The notes below the pieces were generated by a model that saw nothing but the letters and a program-made list of their open reading frames with translations, did not search any database and was not told where the DNA came from. Source: an uncultured Clostridia bacterium (lineage in GTDB: Bacteria > Bacillota > Clostridia > TANB77 > CAG-508). From it: DNA of 5,010 bases. Of the stretch, positions 1-5,010 are shown one piece after another; position 1 is the stretch's first letter; the number at the start of each line of letters is the position of its first letter. The stretch lies in contig CANRFE010000091.1 of the NCBI GenBank assembly GCA_947629805.1, positions 1-5,010 on the forward strand. Reading direction: 5' to 3'. Both the position numbers and the translations under genes were made by a program.

Positions 1-241
1 TGTTTAGAAACCCAGTTGCTCTTTTTGCCCCTAAAAGGAAAGAAAAATCGTATTTTACTTCTACTAAAACAACATTTTGTTCCTTTGCTATAAAATAGCT
101 TTCTATAGGCTTTTGGTTTTGCTGGAAGAAAAAGGTCATTACCAATACCAAACATATTACAAGCACATAGACAAACATTACGATGATTGTATCCTGTATT
201 TTCTTTTTAAGAATAGGAGAATCTTTAGACTTTCTTGCCAT
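1..241 (-). CDS. N-terminus of an unidentified single-pass membrane protein (runs off left edge)
   Basis: An open minus-strand frame begins at an ATG at 241 and stays open to the edge of the window, giving 80 residues. A basic N-terminus (MARKSKDSPILKKK) precedes one hydrophobic stretch at about residues 19-39 (IIVMFVYVLVICLVLVMTFFF without its last residue or two), then a polar segment. By the positive-inside rule this is a type II signal-anchor protein with its C-terminal part outside the membrane. The start is supported by an AGAGGAG ribosome binding site about 7 bases upstream, lying inside the end of the preceding gene. The ATG overlaps that gene's 3' end by 17 bases in another frame, which suggests translational coupling and one operon. 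No family could be recognised from this fragment. The frame and start are seen directly; the topology is inferred. Confidence 0.75.
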   Translation of the reverse strand, partial: MARKSKDSPILKKKIQDTIIVMFVYVLVICLVLVMTFFFQQNQKPIESYFIAKEQNVVLVEVKYDFSFLLGAKRATGFLN

Positions 242-887
242 ACTTTATCTCCTCTGCTCCCATTTTTTCTTCCTGCTTTTTCGTAAAAGAAACCAGTTTC
301 TCTTGCGAAGAAGGAAGTTTTTCTAAAAAAGCATCTAACATGGTATACAAAATACTATTTTGAAATACCAAGTCTTGTAAAATAGGATCTTTACTTTCTT
401 GTAATAAAGTAAAAAATGCTTCTTTCGACTCTAAAAAATCTTCTTCCGAAAGGAGTGCATTTTCTTCACAAGCCAAAAGAATTAAAAAAACTAATTCATA
501 TAATTTGTCTTTTGGCACTTCTTCTTTCCTGAGTTTTGGTAAGCTATTCCAATAACTTGTAGATAATAGATTTTGCTTTTCTCTCTCAATTTCCCAAGTT
601 AACTTTACTCCCTCTTTGTATTTTGTTAAAACTACATTTTCTTGTTTCTTAAGAGATTTTAATCGATCTTGCATAATAGAAGATAAAAGAAAGATTCCAT
701 CTTGGATAAGTTTGTCTTCGCCTGTTGCAAATTCTTGCATGGTTTGAAAAAAAACAGTATATTTTACTTGCTTAATACTATACTGCCGCATCTTTTCTTC
801 TGTTTTTCTTTGTATTGCATTTCTTTTTCTTACTACTTTTAGAATATAAGAAACTCTTTCAAGGTAAGTTTTCCATTCTTTATTCAC
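225..887 (-). CDS. Uncharacterised 220-residue helical cytoplasmic protein
   Basis: I do not recognise this protein. It has no signal peptide, no clear membrane segment and no nucleotide-binding or catalytic motif that I can see. The composition is rich in Lys, Glu, Leu and Gln, and long charged stretches (about residues 18-45 and 72-105) suggest helices or coiled coil. A more hydrophobic patch at about residues 129-146 (LYELVFLILLACEENALL) is probably a buried helix. The C-terminus is strongly charged. Translation starts at a GTG, chosen because a perfect AAGGAGG lies 9 bases upstream and the next in-frame ATG is 34 codons downstream. It is probably the first gene of a transcript with a good promoter at 944-972, and it overlaps the membrane-protein gene downstream, so the two may act together. 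That link is inference from context only. Confidence 0.82.
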   Translation of the reverse strand: MNKEWKTYLERVSYILKVVRKRNAIQRKTEEKMRQYSIKQVKYTVFFQTMQEFATGEDKLIQDGIFLLSSIMQDRLKSLKKQENVVLTKYKEGVKLTWEIEREKQNLLSTSYWNSLPKLRKEEVPKDKLYELVFLILLACEENALLSEEDFLESKEAFFTLLQESKDPILQDLVFQNSILYTMLDAFLEKLPSSQEKLVSFTKKQEEKMGAEEIKYGKKV

Positions 888-896
888 ACTTTTTAT

Positions 897-903
897 CCTC
901 CTT
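897..903 (-). promoter_or_regulatory. Ribosome binding site that fixes a GTG start
   Basis: The minus strand reads AAGGAGG here, a full match to the anti-Shine-Dalgarno sequence. It is followed by a 9-base A-rich spacer and GTG at 887. It outweighs the lack of an ATG and settles the start of the 220-residue protein. Confidence 0.85.
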
Positions 904-943
904 TTTAATTAAAATGGAAAATTTTTATACTAAGAACATTATT

Positions 944-972
944 AGTATACCTCATTTTTCCGTTTTTTTCAA
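944..972 (-). promoter_or_regulatory. Vegetative-type promoter for the 225-887 gene
   Basis: On the minus strand TTGAAA (967-972) and TATACT (944-949) are separated by exactly 17 bases, close to the sigma-A consensus. The expected transcription start is near 937, giving a leader of about 50 bases before the GTG at 887. The -10 and its flanks read GGTATACTAA, the same 10 bases found in the divergent promoter at 1024-1033. This is a motif match only. Confidence 0.7.
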
Positions 973-996
973 TGGTTTACCATAAAATTTTTCTTT

Positions 997-1039
997 CTAA
1001 CAGTAGCTTTTTTCTTTTTTTATGGTATACTAACAGTAG
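997..1039 (+). repeat. Pair of 10-bp direct repeats flanking the rightward promoter
   Basis: CTAACAGTAG occurs at 997-1006 and again at 1030-1039, a centre-to-centre distance of 33 bases, about three helical turns. One copy lies upstream of the extended -10 and the other overlaps its end and the probable transcription start. This spacing would suit a regulator binding one face of the DNA, but short repeats can also arise by chance in AT-rich intergenic DNA. The repeats are exact; any operator role is inference. Confidence 0.4.
1023..1031 (+). promoter_or_regulatory. Extended -10 promoter for the pseudouridine synthase gene
   Basis: The plus strand reads TGGTATACT, an extended -10 (TGn followed by TATACT). 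No good -35 is present 16-18 bases upstream, which is usual when a TGn extension is present. Transcription would start near 1038, leaving a leader of about 28 bases before the ATG at 1066. Confidence 0.6.
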
Positions 1040-1054
1040 TATTTTTGAAAAAAA

Positions 1055-1060
1055 GGAAGG
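1055..1060 (+). promoter_or_regulatory. Ribosome binding site that fixes the start of the RluA-family gene
   Basis: GGAAGG followed by a 5-base spacer precedes the ATG at 1066. The frame is also open to a TTG at 1045, but that codon has no ribosome binding site and would add seven residues ahead of the conserved fold, so the ATG is preferred. Confidence 0.75.
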
Positions 1061-1065
1061 GTACT

Positions 1066-1965
1066 ATGAAACTTCATTATATTGTAACCAAACAAGACGA
1101 AAATAAAACCATAAAAGAAATTCTTTTAGCACATTTTTACATTTCCCATCGATTACTCCTTACATTAAAAAAAGAAAATGCCATTTTCTTAAATCATATT
1201 CCTGTTTCTATTTATCAACCAGTTCGAGAAAAAGAAGAAATTACCATTTCCCTTAATCACAAAGAAGAAAATGGGAATATTCTTCCTAAAAAAATGGAGC
1301 TTTCCTTTGTAGAGGAGGAAGAAGCTTACTTAGTTATCAATAAACCTGCTGGTATTCCTGTCCATCCTTCTTTGCTCCATTATGAAGACAGTCTATCTAA
1401 TGGCGTTGCTTTTTATTTCCAACAAATCGGTTTACAAAAAAAAATACGACCTGTGAATCGACTTGATAAAGATACTTCTGGTCTTGTTCTTTTTGCTAAA
1501 AATGAATATGTGCAAGAAGCATTAATTCGTCAAATGAAAACCAAAGATTTTCAAAAAATTTATATTGCTATTGTAGAAGGTTTTTTAGAAGAAAAACAAG
1601 GGAGTATCTGCGCTCCTATTGCGCGAAAAGAAAATAGCATTATAGAACGATGTATTGCAAGTTCTGGTGCTCCTTCTATTACCCATTATAAAGTTTTACA
1701 AGAAGGAATTATAAATGGTTTTCCTATTTCTGTTGTAAAATGCTCTTTAGAAACAGGTAGAACACATCAAATTCGTGTTCATTTTCGTTCTCTTGGGCAC
1801 CCTCTTTTAGGAGATGACTTATATGGAGGAAACCACAACTTGTTACAAAGGCAAGCCTTACATAGTTATCAAATTTCTTTTTTGCATCCTGTTACACAAA
1901 AACAAGTATATTACGAAGCTCCTTTGCCAAAAGATTTACAAAACCTTATAAAAAAATTACCATAA
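1066..1965 (+). CDS. RluA-family 23S rRNA/tRNA pseudouridine synthase
   Basis: The 299-residue product isomerises uridine to pseudouridine at a specific site in structured RNA. Residues about 14-62 look like the small S4-type RNA-binding domain found in many family members. The catalytic domain follows: VINKPAGIPVHPS at 90-102, the motif II block NRLDKDTSGL at 131-140 with the catalytic aspartate at Asp134, GRTHQIRVH at 231-239, HPLLGDDLYGG at 246-256, and QALHS at 263-267. Length and motif order are normal for the family. The residue before RLD is Asn rather than the more common His, as in some Firmicute paralogues, so this is a functional variant and not a defect. Firmicutes carry several RluA paralogues with different target sites, and the target cannot be assigned here, so no symbol is given. 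It is transcribed alone from the promoter at 1023-1031 and ends three bases before a terminator hairpin. Confidence 0.95.
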   Translation: MKLHYIVTKQDENKTIKEILLAHFYISHRLLLTLKKENAIFLNHIPVSIYQPVREKEEITISLNHKEENGNILPKKMELSFVEEEEAYLVINKPAGIPVHPSLLHYEDSLSNGVAFYFQQIGLQKKIRPVNRLDKDTSGLVLFAKNEYVQEALIRQMKTKDFQKIYIAIVEGFLEEKQGSICAPIARKENSIIERCIASSGAPSITHYKVLQEGIINGFPISVVKCSLETGRTHQIRVHFRSLGHPLLGDDLYGGNHNLLQRQALHSYQISFLHPVTQKQVYYEAPLPKDLQNLIKKLP

Positions 1966-1967
1966 AC

Positions 1968-2000
1968 AAAAAACTCGGCCTATCTTAAGCCGAGTTTTTT
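1968..2000. terminator. Bidirectional intrinsic terminator shared by convergent genes
   Basis: A perfect 12-bp inverted repeat (AAAAAACTCGGC at 1968-1979, GCCGAGTTTTTT at 1989-2000) encloses a 9-base loop. Its core is ACTCGGC/GCCGAGT, with an A run on one side and a T run on the other, so the RNA of either strand ends in a GC stem followed by U residues. It begins three bases after the stop of the pseudouridine synthase gene and lies 12 bases past the end of rnpB, so it can serve both. Confidence 0.9.
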
Positions 2001-2011
2001 GCTATTTTGAT

Positions 2012-2366
2012 AAAAAGTAAATCTATAAGCCGGGTTCTGTCGTGAATAGTCATTTATCTACTTCTTATATCACTATAAGACTCTAGCCACCATGTTGAGA
2101 AGATGACGAGCCGTCTTAGCCTTCTCTTTACGGTGTTGCTCCAGGTGGGGTTTACATGGACCTTCTATGTCACCATAGAAGCGGTGAGCTCTTACTTCGC
2201 CTTTTCACCCTTACCTATTTAAATAGGCGGTTCTTTTCTGTTGCACTTTCCTTAAGGTTTCCCTCACAAGACGTTATCAAGCATCATTGCTCTATGGAGC
2301 CCGGACTTTCCTCGTACGCTGCCTTTCGGCCTTGCTATACGCGACTATTCAATTTACTTCCTGCTC
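2012..2366 (-). ncRNA. rnpB: RNase P RNA, bacterial type A
   Basis: This is the catalytic RNA that, with the RnpA protein, removes 5' leaders from pre-tRNAs. On the minus strand the conserved blocks appear in order: GAGGAAAGTCCGGGCTCC (2296-2313, 5' strand of P4), GTGCAACAGAAA in the middle, TGTAAACCCCACCTGGAGCAA (2136-2156, split here as a known core), and ACAGAACCCGGCTTAT (2025-2040, 3' strand of P4). The ends pair as P1 (2352-2362 with 2012-2022, 11 bp with two G-U pairs), and P2 pairs TGAATAGTC (2343-2351) with GACTATTCA (2043-2051). Two hairpins have GUGA tetraloops: 2162-2181 (8 bp, probable P12) and 2063-2080 (7 bp, probable P18). The presence of P18 and the CCCGGCUUAU 3' block fits type A. 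The ends are estimated from P1 and the promoter and may be off by a few bases. The bidirectional hairpin downstream ends the transcript. Confidence 0.96.
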
Positions 2367-2373
2367 TTTTCTT

Positions 2374-2402
2374 ATTATACTAGGAAAAAGAAAAAAAGTC
2401 AA
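2374..2402 (-). promoter_or_regulatory. Strong promoter for rnpB
   Basis: The minus strand reads TTGACT (2397-2402), a 17-base spacer, then TATAAT (2374-2379). This is one mismatch from the full sigma-A consensus with ideal spacing, as expected for an abundant stable RNA. Transcription should start near 2366-2367, just before P1. The -35 hexamer directly abuts the stop codon of the upstream gene (2403-2405). No terminator lies between, so read-through from the upstream gene into rnpB is possible. Confidence 0.88.
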
Positions 2403-3308
2403 TTAAAAGTGTATTAGCCCTTCCATAGCATTACGATATTTTATAAAAAATAATTCTTTTTCTTCATAAGTAAGACTTTGGCTTAACTCATTTAATAATA
2501 CATAAATTTTACTAATTTGGCTTTGTTCCTTTTCTTCAATACTATTCATAATATTCGAAAAATACGTATTCGCATTTTGTAATTGTTCTTTTGCTTCTTG
2601 CCATTTTTCTTGTTCTACTAAAGCATAACTATTTAACACACAAGCTTTTGTAAAATCTATATAAATTGCATTATGGTTTTGCGAAATTTGACTTCGATAA
2701 AGAGGAAGTAAACTATATAAACTTGCTAAATTATTTAAAGTAGTAGTTTTATCTTCTTGTTTTACCGCCATTGTGATTTTGTCTAATGTAGTACTAAAAC
2801 TTAAAATATCTTCGTTTTTTACCTTAAGCTCATTCAGATCCACTAGCATACTTGGCCAAGAAAAATACATCATTTCTGTACTCGTTTTCATATACTCCCA
2901 ATCTATTTCTGGATTGGCATTATTTAAAATACTATTGCTTTTAATTTCATATTGTATGCTATCTTCTGAGGAACTAGTTTGTTCTTGCTTTTGAGAATTT
3001 TCTCCTTCTGTGGAAGAACTTTTATTAGCATTTTCTTCCTCTGTTTTGGAACTTTCTTGTTGGTTTTGTTGACTTTCTTTTTCTTTTTCTTCTACCCTTT
3101 TTTCTGTTAAAACACTATTAGAAAATCGAATTTGATTCAAATGATTCATCATGGCAATTATTTTATCTTCTATATAATCTATTTGCTCTTCTACTTTTGT
3201 TGTTAAATTCTTTTCTTCTTTCTTATTATGTGTTGCAAAAACAACTACTGTAGCAAATGCAACAAGCAGAATACTAACCAGTCCAATAACGAATAAATTT
3301 TTTTTCAT
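2403..3308 (-). CDS. Uncharacterised exported or membrane-anchored protein, 301 residues
   Basis: The N-terminus is a typical export signal: MKKN followed by a hydrophobic core at residues 5-25. VFA at 23-25 could be a signal peptidase I site, otherwise this is a signal anchor. There is no lipobox cysteine. Residues about 33-70 form a charged helical segment. Residues about 71-118 are a low-complexity linker of Glu, Gln, Ser, Lys and Asn, typical of wall-spanning or extracellular spacers. Residues about 125-301 form a compact helical domain with recognisable points WEYM (137-140), SWPSML (150-155) and a helix pair at 222-254 resembling a TPR unit. I recall similar uncharacterised proteins in Clostridia, but cannot confirm a family. 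The ATG is supported by AGAGGTGG 4-5 bases upstream. It is transcribed divergently from the small gene at 3406 and lies just upstream of rnpB in the same direction, probably by chance. Function is unknown. Confidence 0.82.
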   Translation of the reverse strand: MKKNLFVIGLVSILLVAFATVVVFATHNKKEEKNLTTKVEEQIDYIEDKIIAMMNHLNQIRFSNSVLTEKRVEEKEKESQQNQQESSKTEEENANKSSSTEGENSQKQEQTSSSEDSIQYEIKSNSILNNANPEIDWEYMKTSTEMMYFSWPSMLVDLNELKVKNEDILSFSTTLDKITMAVKQEDKTTTLNNLASLYSLLPLYRSQISQNHNAIYIDFTKACVLNSYALVEQEKWQEAKEQLQNANTYFSNIMNSIEEKEQSQISKIYVLLNELSQSLTYEEKELFFIKYRNAMEGLIHF

Positions 3309-3328
3309 TTTTCCACCTCTTTCTTTGT

Positions 3329-3336
3329 AGTATAAT
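3329..3336. promoter_or_regulatory. Overlapping divergent -10 elements
   Basis: AGTATAAT reads as TATAAT (3331-3336) on the plus strand and TATACT (3329-3334) on the minus strand. Each faces a gene: the 100-residue protein to the right and the exported protein to the left. Neither has a convincing -35 at 16-18 bases, so the assignment is weak. If both work, RNA polymerase could occupy only one at a time, which would couple the two genes in opposite senses. Confidence 0.4.
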
Positions 3337-3395
3337 AATTTTTTTTATTTTTATTCTTTGCATAAATCAAAAAAAATGAAAAATACTAACAGAAA

Positions 3396-3401
3396 AAGGA
3401 G
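3396..3401 (+). promoter_or_regulatory. Ribosome binding site of the small gene, start ambiguous
   Basis: AAGGAG is the only good Shine-Dalgarno match ahead of this frame. It lies 4 bases before a TTG (3406) and 13 bases before a GTG (3415). Both spacings are outside the usual 5-9, so it narrows the start to these two codons without deciding between them. It argues against the upstream TTG (3358) and ATG (3376), which have no such site. Confidence 0.6.
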
Positions 3402-3405
3402 TTGT

Positions 3406-3708
3406 TTGTACAAAGTGAAAACATTTATTCAATTGTTTAGCAATAAAGAAGGAGAAATTGAACGCTTTTTAAGACAATTTTATAGCCATACAAATTCTTC
3501 TTTTTCTATTTCCAGTTCTCAATTAGAATGGGAACAAGCTTTTGAAAATCCAATTGAAATGGCAGAAATGATAGGCGTTTTTATGGATAATTTAGAAGAT
3601 TTTCAAATCAATATGTGGATTTGTTTAGATGAAAATATGCTAATTAATGTAACCAAAAACAATGTAGATGATTTGATTCGTTATTTATATGAAAGATTTC
3701 CCTATTAA
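3406..3708 (+). CDS. Uncharacterised small soluble protein, about 100 residues
   Basis: The frame encodes about 100 residues from TTG 3406 or 97 from GTG 3415 (MKTFIQLF...). It has no signal peptide or membrane helix. It reads as a compact alpha/beta protein: EGEIERFLRQFY (about residues 15-26), a Ser-rich loop (31-38), WEQAFENPIEMAEMIGVFM (42-60), INMWICLD (68-75), and an ending VDDLIRYLYERFPY (87-100). The balanced composition and clear secondary-structure pattern argue for a real gene. I recall short hypothetical proteins of this style in Clostridia, ending in a similar aromatic tail, but cannot name a family or function. The start is uncertain because the AAGGAG at 3396-3401 is 4 bases from the TTG and 13 from the GTG. 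It stands alone, divergent from the exported-protein gene and convergent with dtd, and ends three bases before a large hairpin. Confidence 0.72.
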   Translation: MYKVKTFIQLFSNKEGEIERFLRQFYSHTNSSFSISSSQLEWEQAFENPIEMAEMIGVFMDNLEDFQINMWICLDENMLINVTKNNVDDLIRYLYERFPY

Positions 3709-3710
3709 AA

Positions 3711-3747
3711 ATACACATACGAAGGAAGGATTTCCTTGTATGTGTAT
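3711..3747. terminator. Intrinsic terminator for dtd, possibly bidirectional
   Basis: ATACACATAC (3711-3720) pairs perfectly with GTATGTGTAT (3738-3747), and AAGGAA (3722-3727) pairs with TTCCTT (3732-3737). This gives a 16-bp stem with one bulged base (3721) and a GGAT tetraloop. On the minus strand the stem is followed directly by TTTTTA, a proper U tract, so it ends the gpsA-dtd transcript six bases after the dtd stop. In the plus direction only a broken T-rich stretch follows, so termination of the small gene would be weaker. Confidence 0.85.
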
Positions 3748-3753
3748 GGATGT

Positions 3754-4191
3754 TTATTTTTCTAACAAAATGGTAACTGGACCGTCATTTAATAATTCCA
3801 CTTTCATATCTGCACCAAAAATTCCATGTTCTACTGGAACTTCCTCTTCTTTACATTTTTGTATAAAATATTCATAGAGTTCCTTTGCCTTCTCTGGTTT
3901 TGCAGCATTTGTAAAACTAGGCCTATTGCCAGAAGAACAGTCTGCATAAAGTGTAAATTGCGAAATAAGCAAAAGTTCTCCTTGTACCTCTTTTAAGCTT
4001 AAATTCATTTTTTGGTTTTCATCTTCAAATACTCTTAATTTGATTAATTTTTGTACTAAAAAATCCGCTATCTCTTTGGTGTCATTTGGTCCTATACCCA
4101 GAAGAACAAGAAATCCCTGTCCAATTTTTCCTACTTTTTTATTTTCTACTTCTACACTTGCATGTTTTACCCTTTGAACGACTAACTTCAT
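3754..4191 (-). CDS. dtd: D-aminoacyl-tRNA deacylase
   Basis: The enzyme hydrolyses D-amino acids (and mischarged glycine from tRNA-Ala) off tRNA, a quality-control step that keeps them out of protein. It acts in the cytosol as a homodimer. The 145-residue length is exactly typical. The start MKLVVQRVKHASVEV is characteristic. The two active-site motifs are intact: SQFTLYAD (77-84) running into GNRPSF (88-93), and NDGPVT (135-140), which carries the Gly-cisPro pair that screens chirality. GIFGADM (123-129) is also conserved. The ATG at 4191 has AGGAG (4199-4203) 7 bases upstream. It starts 23 bases after the gpsA stop with no promoter between, so the two are probably co-transcribed, and a terminator follows. 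Nothing looks damaged. Confidence 0.97.
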   Translation of the reverse strand: MKLVVQRVKHASVEVENKKVGKIGQGFLVLLGIGPNDTKEIADFLVQKLIKLRVFEDENQKMNLSLKEVQGELLLISQFTLYADCSSGNRPSFTNAAKPEKAKELYEYFIQKCKEEEVPVEHGIFGADMKVELLNDGPVTILLEK

Positions 4192-4214
4192 ATTCTTTCT
4201 CCTATTTTCAAATA

Positions 4215-5010
4215 CTATTCTTCTTTTTTCTCTCTTGTCATTAACATTGTTACTCCTTCTTTTGGATCAAGTCCATGGTATAGCATAGCATAAACTGCAT
4301 TAACAATAGGCATATCTACTTCGTATTTTTGTGCTAATTGATATGCCACTTCTATATTGTCTACTCCTTCTATTACCATTCCAATTTTTTTTCTTGCTTC
4401 TTCTAAGGTCATCCCTTGTCCCATTAACTTTCCTGCTGTTCTATTTCTACTATGTTCACTAAGGCAAGTAACTATCAAATCTCCTAAACCTGTTAAACCA
4501 TAAAATGTTTCTTTCTTTCCTCCTAATTTTTCGCCCAACCTAGAAATTTCGCACAAGCCTCTTGTAATTAAAGCAGCAAAAGAATTATCTCCCAAACCTA
4601 TTCCAGCTGCAACTCCTGCACAAAAAGCAATAATATTTTTTAAGGCTCCTCCGCAATTCTACTCCTTTTACATCACAAGAAGTATATACTCTTAGATTTT
4701 CATTCATAAAGACATCGCGTAATTCATTTGCAATGCTTTCTTTATCAGAAGCAATTACCATAGCTGTTGGAATGGCTTTTGAAACTTCTTCTGCATGGCT
4801 TGGTCCGCGAAAGAACTGCTAATTTTCCATTCGGAATTTCTTCTTTTACCACCTCATCTAAAGTTGCTAAGGTTTCCATTTCAAAACCTTTTGTACAAAT
4901 TACTATAATTTGGTTTGTTACATATTTTTTATATTCTTTTATGGTACTTCTTGTAAATTTAGATGGCGTAACATGAAGAATAATTTCACTACCTGCTATG
5001 GCCTCTTCAT
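4215..5010 (-). pseudogene. gpsA: Glycerol-3-phosphate dehydrogenase [NAD(P)+], 5' end outside window, two frameshifts
   Basis: GpsA reduces dihydroxyacetone phosphate to sn-glycerol 3-phosphate, the backbone of phospholipids. Here 263 residues of the usual 330-340 are visible in three frames. Segment A (5008-4808, 67 residues) has ILHVTPSKF and the TKGFE motif. Segment B (4806-4654, 51 residues) has GPSHAEE, IPTAMVIAS and the RVYTSCDVKGVEL block. Segment C (4652-4215, 145 residues) has GGALKN with the catalytic lysine, GDNSFAALITRGL, GLTGLGDLIVTC, SRNR and VIEGVDN, and ends normally in EKKEE. One extra base is present at 4807 and one at 4653. The two shifts add rather than cancel, so the gene as written cannot make an intact protein. 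The N-terminal Rossmann GxGxxG region lies beyond the edge. All motifs are otherwise intact, so a sequencing or assembly error is at least as likely as true inactivation. It is followed by dtd. Confidence 0.93.

Noticed and set aside
77..286. Plus-strand open frame of 69 codons
   Set aside because: It is the antisense of the membrane-protein gene and the end of the 220-residue gene, has no ribosome binding site, and the opposite frames have better starts and composition.
1045..1065. TTG at 1045 as start of the pseudouridine synthase
   Set aside because: It has no ribosome binding site, would place the start almost at the transcription start, and the ATG at 1066 has GGAAGG at good spacing.
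2156..2383. Plus-strand open frame of 75 codons
   Set aside because: It lies antisense within rnpB, whose conserved core and helices explain the sequence completely.
2773..2994. Plus-strand open frame of 73 codons
   Set aside because: It is antisense to the exported-protein gene and shows no ribosome binding site or protein-like pattern of its own.
3358..3405. TTG at 3358 or ATG at 3376 as start of the small gene
   Set aside because: Neither has a Shine-Dalgarno sequence; the added residues are Lys/Asn-rich, as expected from translated A-rich leader, and the AAGGAG lies downstream of both.
3689..3877. Plus-strand open frame of 62 codons
   Set aside because: It overlaps the terminator hairpin and the antisense of dtd, so it is a shadow frame.
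4653..4807. Programmed ribosomal frameshifting in gpsA
   Set aside because: There is no slippery heptamer or stimulatory structure at either site, two separate events would be needed, and the family is not known to use recoding.
4767..4976. Plus-strand open frame of 69 codons
   Set aside because: It is antisense to gpsA segments A and B, which show conserved enzyme motifs.
1..5010. CRISPR array, insertion sequence, tRNA, phage or toxin-antitoxin genes
   Set aside because: Searched by eye on both strands; no regularly spaced repeats, terminal inverted repeats, transposase motifs, tRNA cloverleaf or recognisable toxin pairs were seen.

Overview
The window is about 70% A+T and looks like chromosomal DNA of a low-GC Firmicute, most likely a member of the Clostridia. 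The genes have strong AAGGAGG-type ribosome binding sites and TTGACA/TATAAT-like promoters. The RNase P RNA has the ancestral type A architecture, whereas Bacillales and relatives carry type B. Species or genus cannot be fixed from the sequence alone.

Left part (1-1065): two minus-strand genes of unknown function overlap by 17 bases. They are a 220-residue soluble, Lys/Glu-rich helical protein with a GTG start, and the first 80 residues of a single-pass membrane protein that runs off the left edge. They are divided from the next gene by a 178-base divergent promoter region whose two -10 elements are identical over 10 bases.

Middle (1066-3308): a plus-strand RluA-family pseudouridine synthase converges on rnpB, the catalytic RNA of RNase P, which lies on the minus strand. 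A single perfect 12-bp hairpin between them can stop transcription from both sides. rnpB has a near-consensus promoter that abuts the stop codon of an unidentified 301-residue exported or membrane-anchored protein.

Right part (3309-5010): a short plus-strand gene of about 100 residues, unidentified, is divergent from the exported-protein gene. It converges on a probable minus-strand gpsA-dtd operon (glycerol-3-phosphate dehydrogenase, then D-aminoacyl-tRNA deacylase), with a strong terminator hairpin between the convergent genes. gpsA runs off the right edge and is broken by two single-base insertions, both in a GCGGA context. All the surrounding protein sequence is well conserved, so sequencing error or very recent decay are the leading explanations.

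The recognisable genes are housekeeping: RNA modification (RluA family), tRNA processing (rnpB), translation quality control (dtd) and phospholipid precursor synthesis (gpsA). I see no mobile element, CRISPR array, tRNA, phage gene or defence system, and nothing that amounts to a convincing new biological system. The unexplained material is the four uncharacterised proteins and the gpsA lesions.
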